Assembly: GCA_947494715.1 (NCBI GenBank)
Contig: CANLWG010000008.1
Span: 124,001-188,000, forward strand
Origin: an uncultured Flavobacteriaceae bacterium
GTDB lineage: Bacteria; Bacteroidota; Bacteroidia; Flavobacteriales; Flavobacteriaceae
DNA length: 64,000 nt
Reading direction: 5' to 3'
Shown here in pieces: positions 35,766 through 43,652 of this stretch. Each line of letters opens with the position of its first letter. Positions within the stretch are counted from its first letter, which is position 1. The notes under the pieces are model-generated. The model did not search any database. It was not told the DNA's origin and saw nothing but the letters and a program-made list of their open reading frames with translations. The position numbers and the translations under genes were made by a program.

Positions 35766-36599
35766 TTATCGAAAAAAGGTTTTCAATTTATTGGGGTCGA
35801 TGACCGCGTAGATATGCCGTATTTTGTTGTTCTCAAATTCAAAGACTTGACAATTGATCAAGATGTCACCATCAAAGAATAACAAGGCAGGTTGGTGGTT
35901 CACTTCGGATATTTCAATAAACAGTGATTTTTGATAGGTTTTGAATACATAAAACAACAGGTTGGAAGTAGCCATTTTTCCGGTGGTCAATTCCCGTATC
36001 ACCTTGATGTCCTCTCCACCATCCGCACTTAGGGCCACATCCTCCGAGAGCATTTTTCCCAAATGTTTTACATCTCCGTTTTTAATGGCATGGATATAAT
36101 TTTCCAAGTGAGGGGAGGGGACGGCGGAATAGTTTTTAGGGCTGGATGTTTTATGTGCTCCCAATTTTAGCTTTCCCCTGCTCAACAGTTTTCTGGAGTT
36201 TTCAATGGAAATGCCAAGGGTTTCGGCAATTTCCTTATGCGAATAATCAAAGGCTTCCTTGAGGATAAAAACAGCCCGTTCCCGGGTCGTCAATTTTTCG
36301 AATAGAACCAATAGGGAATAGGACAATATCTCTTCACCCATGAGGTTGTCGTCCGCTTTTTCTGTGGATATGGGTTCGGGAAGCCAAACCTTGTTGGCCG
36401 TAATTTTGGCTTTCCTGTTTTTGATATTTATAGATCGGTTTATCACGGATTGGGTCAAATATCCTATTTCATTTTCTATATGTGCGGTATTGACGGATTG
36501 ATACTTGACCAGTACGTCCTGTATGGCGTCTTTGGCATCCTCTACCGTGCCTAGAATATTATAGGCGTAGGGAAACAAGGTGTTTTGGTGATTTTTCAA
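35766..36599 (-). CDS. ECF41-type RNA polymerase sigma factor with SnoaL-like C-terminal domain
   Basis: A 277-residue sigma factor. Region 2 begins with NTLFPYAYNILGTVEDAKDAIQDVLVKY, region 4 is LTTRERAVFILKEAFDYSHKEIAETLGISIENSRKLLSRGK, and residues 160-277 form a SnoaL-like domain with the ECF41 hallmark DGG (193-195) in ALSADGGEDIKV. In this group the extension, not a separate anti-sigma factor, controls activity. The start is TTG. An ECF41-type promoter lies directly upstream, so it activates itself and the azoR-cupin pair. Confidence 0.9.
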   Translation of the reverse strand: MKNHQNTLFPYAYNILGTVEDAKDAIQDVLVKYQSVNTAHIENEIGYLTQSVINRSINIKNRKAKITANKVWLPEPISTEKADDNLMGEEILSYSLLVLFEKLTTRERAVFILKEAFDYSHKEIAETLGISIENSRKLLSRGKLKLGAHKTSSPKNYSAVPSPHLENYIHAIKNGDVKHLGKMLSEDVALSADGGEDIKVIRELTTGKMATSNLLFYVFKTYQKSLFIEISEVNHQPALLFFDGDILINCQVFEFENNKIRHIYAVIDPNKLKTFFR

Positions 36600-36627
36600 A
36601 TCGAAATTTTTAGTATTTCAATAGTGT

Positions 36628-36654
36628 GACAAGGTAGTTAATGAAAACGTGACA
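36628..36654 (-). promoter_or_regulatory. ECF41-type autoregulatory promoter
   Basis: On the minus strand, TGTCACG (36648-36654), exactly 16 bases, TGTC (36628-36631), followed by ACACTATTGAA. Nearly identical in layout and sequence to the element before azoR. It lies 29 bases before the sigma factor TTG start. Confidence 0.7.
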
Positions 36655-36817
36655 TTTTGAATGAAAAAGTTGCTATTGACCTTTTACGTCTCAAATGATA
36701 TTACGATACCCTTATATGGCTCCATACCCACGGGGAATCTTCCAATTCCATTGGTCCCGGAGGGTTTTTGCCACAAAAATGGATTTCACCCGTCCCTAAT
36801 AACAAACCACCAAAGCA

Positions 36818-38227
36818 ATGATTATGAAAAAAATAATGCTGTTCGTATTATCAATTCTCGGTATCATGGCCCATGGTCAGGATTCCCGCTCAACTAAGAG
36901 CAACACCAATGATGTTCTTGCCCATAAAATAGACGCATTGATCCGTCCAATTGCCAATTCCAATAATTTCAGTGGCATTGTTTTGGTCAAACAAAATGGG
37001 GACATCATCTTATCAAACTCCTACGGGTATGCCGATAGGGAAAATCAAATCAAAAATACTGAGGCATCCCAATTTTTTATAGGGTCAATTTCCGCGATGT
37101 TTACCGCAGCAGCCATATTGCAACTTGTTGAAGAAGGAAAGATATCGGTGGACGATAAACTTACCAAGTTCATATCTGGATTTCCCAAGGGGAACAAGAT
37201 AACCATTCATCATTTACTCACGGAAAGATCGGGCCTGCCACGATTTGTATCACAGACCGATGGCTCCTATGACAAATTGATCGAGTCGGCCCATACGCTG
37301 GATGCATTAGTGGACTACATAAAAAAATTGGAGACCATAGCCGAACCTGGAATAAAATATAGACACTCAGGATCCTCCTTTATACTCTTGGCCAAAGTCA
37401 TTGAAACAGTATCCGGTGAATCTTTTGGTACGTATCTAAGGGATCACATTTTTATGCCTTTGGGAATGACACATACGGGGCACTTTGCCTATGCTATGGA
37501 GTATAGAGACGTTCCAAATTTGGCCCTGGGTTATGAACAGCAAGGAGTAACCGAATTGGTGCGGGCCCGACTAATACATTGGTCCACAAAAATTGGTCAT
37601 GCGTCCATTTACTCCAATGCGGAGGATTTGGAAAAGTTTGCCCAGGCCATGATACACAATACACTGTTGTCCGCCGATTCATGGAAAAAAATGACCAATT
37701 CCTACTATGGCACAAGTTTGGGGTATGGAATATCCAATAAACCTCAGGGAGATCATGTGCGTTATTCCCGAAGTGGCGGGTCTCCGGGCTTTTCCAGTTT
37801 TTTTGCGATCTATCCCGACGAAGGTCTAACCGTGATCATGCTATCCAACATTCATATCCATGTCCCTAATTTTAACGTGCCCAAGATTGCCTCGATTGTT
37901 TTTGGGGAACCCTATGAGCAACTGAACTTGGTAAGCCCTAGGTACGTAAATAATGACCTTGCGCAAAAATTGCTGGGAACCTTTCAGTTCGATGAAAATT
38001 TTTACAACCCCAATGGAACGGTAACTGTTAGTTATGCCGACGGGATGCTGCTTTCCGATGGTGCTCCTATGATACCCATGGTAGGTGTCGATGGTGAAAT
38101 CGTCAAGTTTATCAATCGGCAGTTTTGGTCACGGTTGGAGTTTGTCCCGGATGGTACAGGAAATTTTTCGAAACTGAAATTTGATGGGTTTACGGGTACT
38201 AAAAAAGCAATGCCCAAAAAGAATTAA
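36818..38227 (+). CDS. beta-lactamase-fold serine hydrolase family protein, probably inactive
   Basis: A 469-residue exported protein (signal peptide ending AHGQ; a second ATG at 36824 is equally possible). Fold and length match class C-type serine hydrolases: FSGIVLVKQNGDIILSNSYGYAD, HHLLTERSGLPRF, FMPLGMTHTG, PGFSSFFAIYPDEG. All three catalytic motifs are altered: SxxK reads S90-I-S-A93, YxN reads Y181-R-H183 and HxG reads R318-S-G320. A non-hydrolytic binding or signalling role is inferred. It is divergent from the ECF41 gene across about 220 bases that hold the sigma promoter and nothing else I recognise. Confidence 0.85.
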   Translation: MIMKKIMLFVLSILGIMAHGQDSRSTKSNTNDVLAHKIDALIRPIANSNNFSGIVLVKQNGDIILSNSYGYADRENQIKNTEASQFFIGSISAMFTAAAILQLVEEGKISVDDKLTKFISGFPKGNKITIHHLLTERSGLPRFVSQTDGSYDKLIESAHTLDALVDYIKKLETIAEPGIKYRHSGSSFILLAKVIETVSGESFGTYLRDHIFMPLGMTHTGHFAYAMEYRDVPNLALGYEQQGVTELVRARLIHWSTKIGHASIYSNAEDLEKFAQAMIHNTLLSADSWKKMTNSYYGTSLGYGISNKPQGDHVRYSRSGGSPGFSSFFAIYPDEGLTVIMLSNIHIHVPNFNVPKIASIVFGEPYEQLNLVSPRYVNNDLAQKLLGTFQFDENFYNPNGTVTVSYADGMLLSDGAPMIPMVGVDGEIVKFINRQFWSRLEFVPDGTGNFSKLKFDGFTGTKKAMPKKN

Positions 38228-38257
38228 GCCAAAGAATACGGCAACTGCTAAATGATT

Positions 38258-38875
38258 TCATTTCTTTTTAAACCTAAAGTCACATTTATCGGCACCATTG
38301 GCTATAGTTCCTTTTCGGATCAATTCCAGTCCTGCCAAATTTGAGGTTATCTTGTCCACTTCGCATAAAATTGGGGTATATTCCTGCGCCTTATACTTGC
38401 TGAACAATTTGCATATACCGCATTCCAGAATGTCAATGCCATATCCCAATCCATAGGTTTCCTTTTTGTCTGTAATCAGCTCGGCACGAAATCCGTCCTC
38501 ATGCCCTTTCCGGCTGATTTTTTTGTGCATCCTTTTAAGGAACAAGCGGGATAATTGCGTATCGATAAGCTTTGGAGGAAGTTTTTTTAACCATTTTTGA
38601 AGTCCGTTTTTGGGCCTTACAAATTCCAAGGCGATTTCCATACAAACCGATTTTATTGTCTGAAAGTCGAATCGCTTTTCCCGAAGTGTTAGGATTGTGG
38701 CCAAAAAATAGGCCATGAGGTCCAATCTCTTGTCGAGCGGGTTGGTTGACTTTTTTGAAAAATTTTTATCCTTTGAAATTTGCCAATAGCGATTCTCTGT
38801 ATCCTGTAAAATCGAGTCGTACAATTCAGGAAATTTTCGAGTCAAAATTTTTCTAAAATGCTTCTTGTGCTTCAC
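38258..38875 (-). CDS. L-2-amino-thiazoline-4-carboxylate hydrolase-like protein
   Basis: A 205-residue soluble protein with a GTG start. The second half carries the pattern of the ATC hydrolase family: GIDILECGICKLFSKYKAQEYTPILCEVD and GLELIRKGTIANGADKCDFRF, with conserved Cys and Asp residues. Pseudomonas ATC hydrolase opens the thiazoline ring on the way to cysteine; many family members lack that context and their substrate is unknown. No cysteine-synthesis genes are near. Confidence 0.75.
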   Translation of the reverse strand: MKHKKHFRKILTRKFPELYDSILQDTENRYWQISKDKNFSKKSTNPLDKRLDLMAYFLATILTLREKRFDFQTIKSVCMEIALEFVRPKNGLQKWLKKLPPKLIDTQLSRLFLKRMHKKISRKGHEDGFRAELITDKKETYGLGYGIDILECGICKLFSKYKAQEYTPILCEVDKITSNLAGLELIRKGTIANGADKCDFRFKKK

Positions 38876-38943
38876 AACATGAAGGTTTCTTTAAGTATAA
38901 TCACTATCAACTACTTTGCTACTTCTTGATTTAACCAATGTTC

Positions 38944-39582
38944 TCATATTCTTTTTAGTAGTACGATTCCAAAGTTAAAAGACCGTAACATAAAATACGG
39001 ATCTTCAAAATAGGAATCCTTAAACAGTTTGGTGAGGCTGTTGTTGTAGTCAAATAGCAATTGTAGAGCGACTTTCTTATGCAGACCAAATTCAATTCCC
39101 CCTCCAACTTTAAACCCCATAGCCCATGTATTGATTCTTGCTTCATAACCCACATCGTCCAAGGCGAACAGATTGTTGATTCCGGCCTCTCCGAACAATC
39201 GAATGGTATCCGGAAGGAAATAGTATTTTACAGTAAGAGGAACTTCGATAAAAGCAAAATCGACATCCTCCGGACTTGGCGGTACGGCAAAGTCACAGAC
39301 ATCACAAAAATAGGTTCCGGTAAAGTCTTTGTTGGAATATTGGACAGCTGTATTGAGGGTAAGGTTGTTCTTTAATTCGTACTCCATGATTGCTCCAAGC
39401 CTATAGTTGGTCTTGTCATAATTGGCCGAGAAGCCCGTATATTCACTAAAGGCCATTCTTTTTGAACTGATGTTTTCCTCGAGGCTGGCAGTTAACCCCA
39501 TCCGAAACTGGCTCGTCACCTCCTGTGCCTTTAGTACAGAAGTGCAGAGCAAAAATGGTAAACAAGTGATTAAAATTCTCAT
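38944..39582 (-). CDS. outer-membrane beta-barrel (porin-like) protein
   Basis: About 212 residues from the ATG of MRILITCLPFLLC, with a signal peptide ending LKAQ. Alternating hydrophobic strands (LTASLEENIS, YRLGAIMEYELKNNLTLNTAVQYSN, FIEVPLTVKYYFL, LFGEAGINNLFAL, GFKVGGGIEFGLHKKVALQLLFDYN) end in an aromatic-rich last strand, as in small OmpW/OprF-type barrels called PorT or outer membrane beta-barrel in Bacteroidota. A CxxC (YFCDVCDF) in an extracellular loop is unusual. Function unknown. Confidence 0.8.
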   Translation of the reverse strand: MRILITCLPFLLCTSVLKAQEVTSQFRMGLTASLEENISSKRMAFSEYTGFSANYDKTNYRLGAIMEYELKNNLTLNTAVQYSNKDFTGTYFCDVCDFAVPPSPEDVDFAFIEVPLTVKYYFLPDTIRLFGEAGINNLFALDDVGYEARINTWAMGFKVGGGIEFGLHKKVALQLLFDYNNSLTKLFKDSYFEDPYFMLRSFNFGIVLLKRI

Positions 39583-39644
39583 TTTCAAAATGCGGATTAT
39601 AGTATTAGAACAGGGTTTTTCATAAGAGCCATTGTTGTACATCG

Positions 39645-40703
39645 TTATTTTTTTTCCATATTCCAATCAGGAATAAAATCATCGAAATTTTGATTAATAA
39701 TTCTTTCAGATTTTAAGTCAACTTTACCTTCAAACATACACAAAACATAATTTTCATAAACCACTCTGTTTTCACTATCTACTCGATGTTTTATTTCTTC
39801 TGGTTTATAATCTTTAGGGTAATGATTAGGGTAATCATTTAAATCAACCCTTGTTTCTTTATCATAAACTGCTTTTAATTTTACAAGAAAGCTAGATATA
39901 AGCGTTACATCTGATTTGTCCTCTGAGTAAGTGTAATATTCATAAACTTGTATATCAAGAATTTCAAGTGAAATATTTTTTGGTGGTTTGTTTGTGTTAT
40001 AATAATCCGAAACATAACTTGGAAAGTCATTGATACTTTTTAGTAGATTGGTTTTTATTATTGATTCGTCAATTGAGTTTAATAAAATTTCATTACTTAG
40101 AAATTCAACCTGTAAGCCATAATCACTTAGATATTTTGGTATACTTTCAATTACGGTTATATTATTAATTTCATTAATTGTAAGCATATTTTTGAAGAAA
40201 GTATTTTCAGTAAAAATCTTATCTCTGCTAATGAAGATTATTTTATCGTTTGGATATTGAGATGCTAGATTTATTAAGTTATTCCAAATTATAAAATCTC
40301 TAGTGTTATCCTTTTTTGATTCCCTTTTGTTTGAAATTGAAAAGTCAATAAGTAATTCAGGATTTATGTAATCTGTAGTTTGAATTTTCCAACAAGTTGA
40401 TTTTAGTTTATCTCTGAATTTTATTATTGCCTTTTCCTCTAATTCTGCCGAATTTATATTCTCTATTTTATTTATATATGGATTGGTTTTGAACCTGTCG
40501 TAAACAGATTTATGGTCGTACATTAATTTTTTTAGATAGTCATTTTCAAAATAATCGACAAGCTCTTTTAAGACTACATCTTGAAGAATTAGCTCGTAAT
40601 GACTTTTTTCTAGGAAGTTTAGTAAATAATCAAAGTTGGTATTGTTATTAAATGCAATTCCAAGTTCCCGATAAATGTTAGTGTCAAATGTTAGAAAGTG
40701 CAT
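39645..40703 (-). CDS. PIN-domain protein with C-terminal unknown domain
   Basis: About 352 residues from the ATG of MHFLTFDTNIYREL. The N-terminal 190 residues have the PIN nuclease layout: D7 in FDTN, E47 in LKELVDYF, D136 in NTRDFIIW and D161 in ISRDKIFTENTFF, giving the usual four acidic residues (DUF4935-like). The remaining 160 residues are not recognised; SLEILDIQVYEYYTY suggests a beta-rich domain. The DNA is visibly more AT-rich than both flanks, which suggests transfer. It lies 217 bases after a PD-(D/E)xK nuclease gene in the same orientation, across a palindromic element. RNA cleavage or defence is inferred. Confidence 0.7.
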   Translation of the reverse strand: MHFLTFDTNIYRELGIAFNNNTNFDYLLNFLEKSHYELILQDVVLKELVDYFENDYLKKLMYDHKSVYDRFKTNPYINKIENINSAELEEKAIIKFRDKLKSTCWKIQTTDYINPELLIDFSISNKRESKKDNTRDFIIWNNLINLASQYPNDKIIFISRDKIFTENTFFKNMLTINEINNITVIESIPKYLSDYGLQVEFLSNEILLNSIDESIIKTNLLKSINDFPSYVSDYYNTNKPPKNISLEILDIQVYEYYTYSEDKSDVTLISSFLVKLKAVYDKETRVDLNDYPNHYPKDYKPEEIKHRVDSENRVVYENYVLCMFEGKVDLKSERIINQNFDDFIPDWNMEKK

Positions 40704-40920
40704 TTTTTCATAATTATATCCAACGGTTAAGCTATGAACAGTACGGGAGCAAACTAGCGTTTGCTTTCCGTCACGCACATAGCGAAATCTTTTTGTTCTG
40801 TTTTTTCTTTTCCTTGTTTAAAGCAAAATCCCAAAGATTTTGCGGACTCTATAAAAATACACAAACCCTGCTATTAAGCCCGAAGCCCGTATTTTTTATA
40901 GGTTGTGTTAGCTGCTGTTT
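40704..40920. repeat. 217-bp palindromic spacer resembling an integron attC site
   Basis: Gene-free. It contains two perfect hairpins: 40748-40765 (7-bp arms AGCAAAC/GTTTGCT, 4-base loop) and 40823-40843 (8-bp arms GCAAAATC/GATTTTGC, 5-base loop). On the minus strand it runs from GCTAAC (40907-40912) to GTTGGAT (40718-40724), the latter an exact GTTRRRY core; the former is close to RYYYAAC. It thus starts at the stop of the nuclease gene and ends just before the PIN gene, as an attC site would between two cassettes. At 196 bases it is longer than typical attC. Confidence 0.5.
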
Positions 40921-42468
40921 TTATTCCTTTCTAAAGAATGTTCCAGGACTTAAATCGGCTTGTAATATTTCTAATTGCTCTGGTGTAAATCTAGGTTTTT
41001 CCATCCTATATCTTTGGTCAAATATTTCTTGAAATGAAATATTCAGATTTCCTTGATTGAGATAAAAGTCAAACTCTTCGAGACTTAGGGTTAAATAATC
41101 TGAAAAGTGTGATAGTATTTCTGGGCTTTTAGAAACAATTATATACTTAAAATTAGGTGGTATTCCATACTTGGTATGGTTCATCAAAAGATGTTTCCTT
41201 CTTGTTGCTACCTTTCTTTCCCATTCTTTTTGAAGATATGACAGTCTTTTTTTTGTGGGTTTAAAATCATGAAAATATACATCTAGGGGAAGAGAATGAT
41301 TTTTCGCCTCAATTAGTAAATATTCATTTTTTGAATTTTTAATAATTAAATCAATATCTCCTATTTGATTTTTTCCTTGGTATAACTCTAATTCTCTTTC
41401 AACCTCTTCAAAATCATATTTTTTAGAAGTGTCAACAATTTTATCTAAGAAAGTGGATGCAAACTTATCCTTATACTTTTCTTTAGATTCGAGGCCTTCA
41501 AGCAATGTGTAATGAAGATTAATGAATAAACTATCCAGTAATAATTCTGGACTGATTAAATATCTATCTCCAAAATCAAATATTGGTTGACGTGCTACTT
41601 GATTAAATCTTAATTCTGTCGCATCATAAGTTTTAGTATCGAAAGTTAGTTTGTCAAGAACAAGTTTAATTCTATCTCCGAATTCAGAATAGAGCTTAGC
41701 TTTTGCTATAAATAGAGAATTGGCAAAATTGATAATAGTCCCAAATGCTTGAATATCTATCTTGTCCTTGTCAATTCTTACGAAGTTTTTTTCATTACCA
41801 TTTACTTGCCCTGTAACCGTGTTTAATATAAATTCAATTAGTTTAATAAAAGATTTTAATTCAATATTTAGTTCATTTTTAAACAAATCAGAATAAGGGA
41901 TATATTCTTTTTCAAAATTCTGAAGTAAATCATCTTTTAACTGTAAATTTTGTTTGTGAAAGTCATTATCTCTGTCAATACGAAGACTATATTCGAAATA
42001 TCTTTTTGTTTTTGGATTACTTATGACTTCTCCAAAATCCATTCTTAAATATCTGTCTCTCTCTCCATAAACTTTGAGATTTTTCGACATAGTAATAAAA
42101 GTCAAATTTTCGTAATTGGAATTAATCTCAAGCGTAAGTTTAGTTAGTGAATGAACAATTTCAGAACCAATACTAAGTTCTTTTAGGTTAATTGGCTTAT
42201 TAATGTCAATGGCATTAACATATAAAATTTGAACTAGGTATTTATAAACATCAGTTAAATGATTGCTATAAGTTAAAACCATATTTAGCTCAGAATCCGG
42301 AATGTTTTGAGTTCTTGGTATTAATCTAATAAAATGTAAATAGTGTATGTAATAAAAAAGCTCTCCAATACCACCATTTCTGGCTAATTCTATTGTTGAT
42401 TGAATTTTTTTTGATATTTCAAATTCAATTTTGGTTTTAGCTCTGTCATAATGGTTTGTGTCGTTCAT
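40921..42468 (-). CDS. predicted PD-(D/E)xK nuclease, unknown large protein
   Basis: A 515-residue protein from the ATG at 42468. The first 340 residues are helical and unrecognised. Residues 352-400 hold a clear restriction-endonuclease-like core: EVERELELYQGKNQIGDIDLI then EYLLIEAKNH, giving D371/D373 and E387-A-K389. Downstream basic helices (KRLSYLQKEWERKVATRRKHLL) could bind nucleic acid. The gene is AT-rich relative to its neighbours. Short inverted repeats flank it: GTTAGCTGCTGTTT at its 3' side and the related GTTGGCTGCCATTT, reversed, at its 5' side. Role unknown; defence is inferred. Confidence 0.72.
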   Translation of the reverse strand: MNDTNHYDRAKTKIEFEISKKIQSTIELARNGGIGELFYYIHYLHFIRLIPRTQNIPDSELNMVLTYSNHLTDVYKYLVQILYVNAIDINKPINLKELSIGSEIVHSLTKLTLEINSNYENLTFITMSKNLKVYGERDRYLRMDFGEVISNPKTKRYFEYSLRIDRDNDFHKQNLQLKDDLLQNFEKEYIPYSDLFKNELNIELKSFIKLIEFILNTVTGQVNGNEKNFVRIDKDKIDIQAFGTIINFANSLFIAKAKLYSEFGDRIKLVLDKLTFDTKTYDATELRFNQVARQPIFDFGDRYLISPELLLDSLFINLHYTLLEGLESKEKYKDKFASTFLDKIVDTSKKYDFEEVERELELYQGKNQIGDIDLIIKNSKNEYLLIEAKNHSLPLDVYFHDFKPTKKRLSYLQKEWERKVATRRKHLLMNHTKYGIPPNFKYIIVSKSPEILSHFSDYLTLSLEEFDFYLNQGNLNISFQEIFDQRYRMEKPRFTPEQLEILQADLSPGTFFRKE

Positions 42469-42489
42469 CAATTGATTGATGGTTTTTTT

Positions 42490-42503
42490 AAATGGCAGCC
42501 AAC
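42490..42503 (-). repeat. flanking inverted repeat of the nuclease gene, 5' side
   Basis: Minus-strand GTTGGCTGCCATTT. It matches 11 of 14 bases of GTTAGCTGCTGTTT at 40907-40920 in the opposite orientation, on the other side of the nuclease gene. Consistent with the two ends of a gene cassette, though the similarity is short. The rest of the 170 bases between the nuclease and lactonase genes shows nothing I recognise. Confidence 0.4.
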
Positions 42504-42642
42504 TTGTTTATATGGATGTAAAATATAGCTTTATACGCCCATAGGAGTATAAAACCGATAAGAAATACAATTTATAGATATGTAATGTGATTCATTAAAA
42601 ATCACCGCTCCAAAGCCATGGCGTTTTTCCCGGTGAGTTTTG

Positions 42643-43536
42643 CTACCGTACCCCGTTCACCTGCATCGCCAGGGTATAGACCGAGTCCATGGCCGTAATA
42701 AACAAAATATCCTGCTGGGGCCCGCCAAAGGTGACATTGGCCGTCCATTTTTCAGGTACGGGAATATGGTGGATCTGCTGTCCGGATTTGTCAAAAACGG
42801 TTACTCCATCCCCGGTTAGGTACACATTACCCTGGTTATCTACCGTCATTCCATCGGAGCCCAATTCGGCAAAGAGTTTTTTGTTGCTTAGACTACCATC
42901 TGCATTCATCGTATAGGAATAGGTTTTTTTGTCCCCAATATCGGCTACATAGAGCGTTTTGCCATCGGCCGTACCAATGATACCATTGGGCTGTACATAG
43001 TCCTCGGCCACGATACGGACCTCCCCCATATCCGGAGTAAGATAATACACCCGTTTGGCCGCCTGTTCCGGTGCTTCATGCTCCCACCAGGGTCTTTTGT
43101 AGAAAGGATCGGTAAAATAGATGCCCCCGTTGGGGTCTACCCAAAGGTCATTGGGGCCATTTAATTTTTTGTCATCAAAATCCTCTACTAAAACCGTGAT
43201 ATTTTTTTCAGTATCGATACGCCACAATTGGGTCTTCTCGTCGGCACAGGACAGCAAATTGCCATCATGGTCAAAATAGAGCCCATTGGAACGGCCGGAA
43301 GGCTGCAGATAGGTTTCCACGGAATTCGTTGCGGCATCCCATTTTAGGATACGGTTGTTGGGCTGGTCCGTAAAATAGACATCGCCGTTCGGGGCAAGGG
43401 CAGGGCCTTCCGTAAAGTCGTAATCTTCAGCGACCAAGGTCAATTTGGCTCCCTCTGCGATAAGAGAACTCTCCTGGGCCTTGCCGTAAACACCTAAAAC
43501 AATGAGAACGAGGATTGTGAGGTATTGCTTTTTCAT
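42643..43536 (-). CDS. exported SMP-30/gluconolactonase family protein
   Basis: A 297-residue protein with a signal peptide (TILVLIVLGVYGKAQ) and a six-bladed propeller. Metal ligands are visible: FTEGPALAPNGDVYFTD (Glu), RSNGLYFDHDG (Asn region), NGPNDLWVDPNGGIYFTD (Asn/Asp) and LGSDGMTVDNQGNVYLTGD (Asp). The family opens lactones of sugar acids. It ends the co-directional cluster that begins with the TRAP transporter, fitting external aldonolactone hydrolysis. Confidence 0.9.
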   Translation of the reverse strand: MKKQYLTILVLIVLGVYGKAQESSLIAEGAKLTLVAEDYDFTEGPALAPNGDVYFTDQPNNRILKWDAATNSVETYLQPSGRSNGLYFDHDGNLLSCADEKTQLWRIDTEKNITVLVEDFDDKKLNGPNDLWVDPNGGIYFTDPFYKRPWWEHEAPEQAAKRVYYLTPDMGEVRIVAEDYVQPNGIIGTADGKTLYVADIGDKKTYSYTMNADGSLSNKKLFAELGSDGMTVDNQGNVYLTGDGVTVFDKSGQQIHHIPVPEKWTANVTFGGPQQDILFITAMDSVYTLAMQVNGVR

Positions 43537-43618
43537 TGGATTTGATTTTGATACGGTAATGTACGAATAGAAATTTGATTTTTTAAACCCCTCCGTCTTT
43601 CGACAGGGCCGAAAGCCA

Positions 43619-43640
43619 CCTCCCCTTTGCCAAGGGGAGG
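43619..43640. repeat. perfect 9-bp palindrome (CCTCCCCTT/AAGGGGAGG)
   Basis: CCTCCCCTT, TGCC, AAGGGGAGG, in the 116-base gap between the deacylase-like and lactonase genes. It is preceded at 43587-43597 by ACCCCTCCGTC. I recall such CCTCCCC palindromes as dispersed intergenic elements in flavobacteria; here the hairpin might also act as a transcript processing or attenuation site. A related ACCCCTCCGT stands at 45357-45366 in the next gap. Confidence 0.6.
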
Positions 43641-43652
43641 ACCTAGGTTTAT

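Noticed and set aside
36661-36897. 78-codon frame before the beta-lactamase-fold gene
   Set aside because: It overlaps the signal peptide of the real gene out of frame and has no recognisable feature; the region is better read as promoter DNA.
40688-41032. Plus-strand open frame spanning the PIN/nuclease gap
   Set aside because: It crosses both hairpins and runs into the nuclease gene antisense; composition is not protein-like.
39645-42468. Classical restriction-modification system
   Set aside because: No methyltransferase gene or motif (such as NPPY or DPPY with a SAM site) is present near the nuclease.
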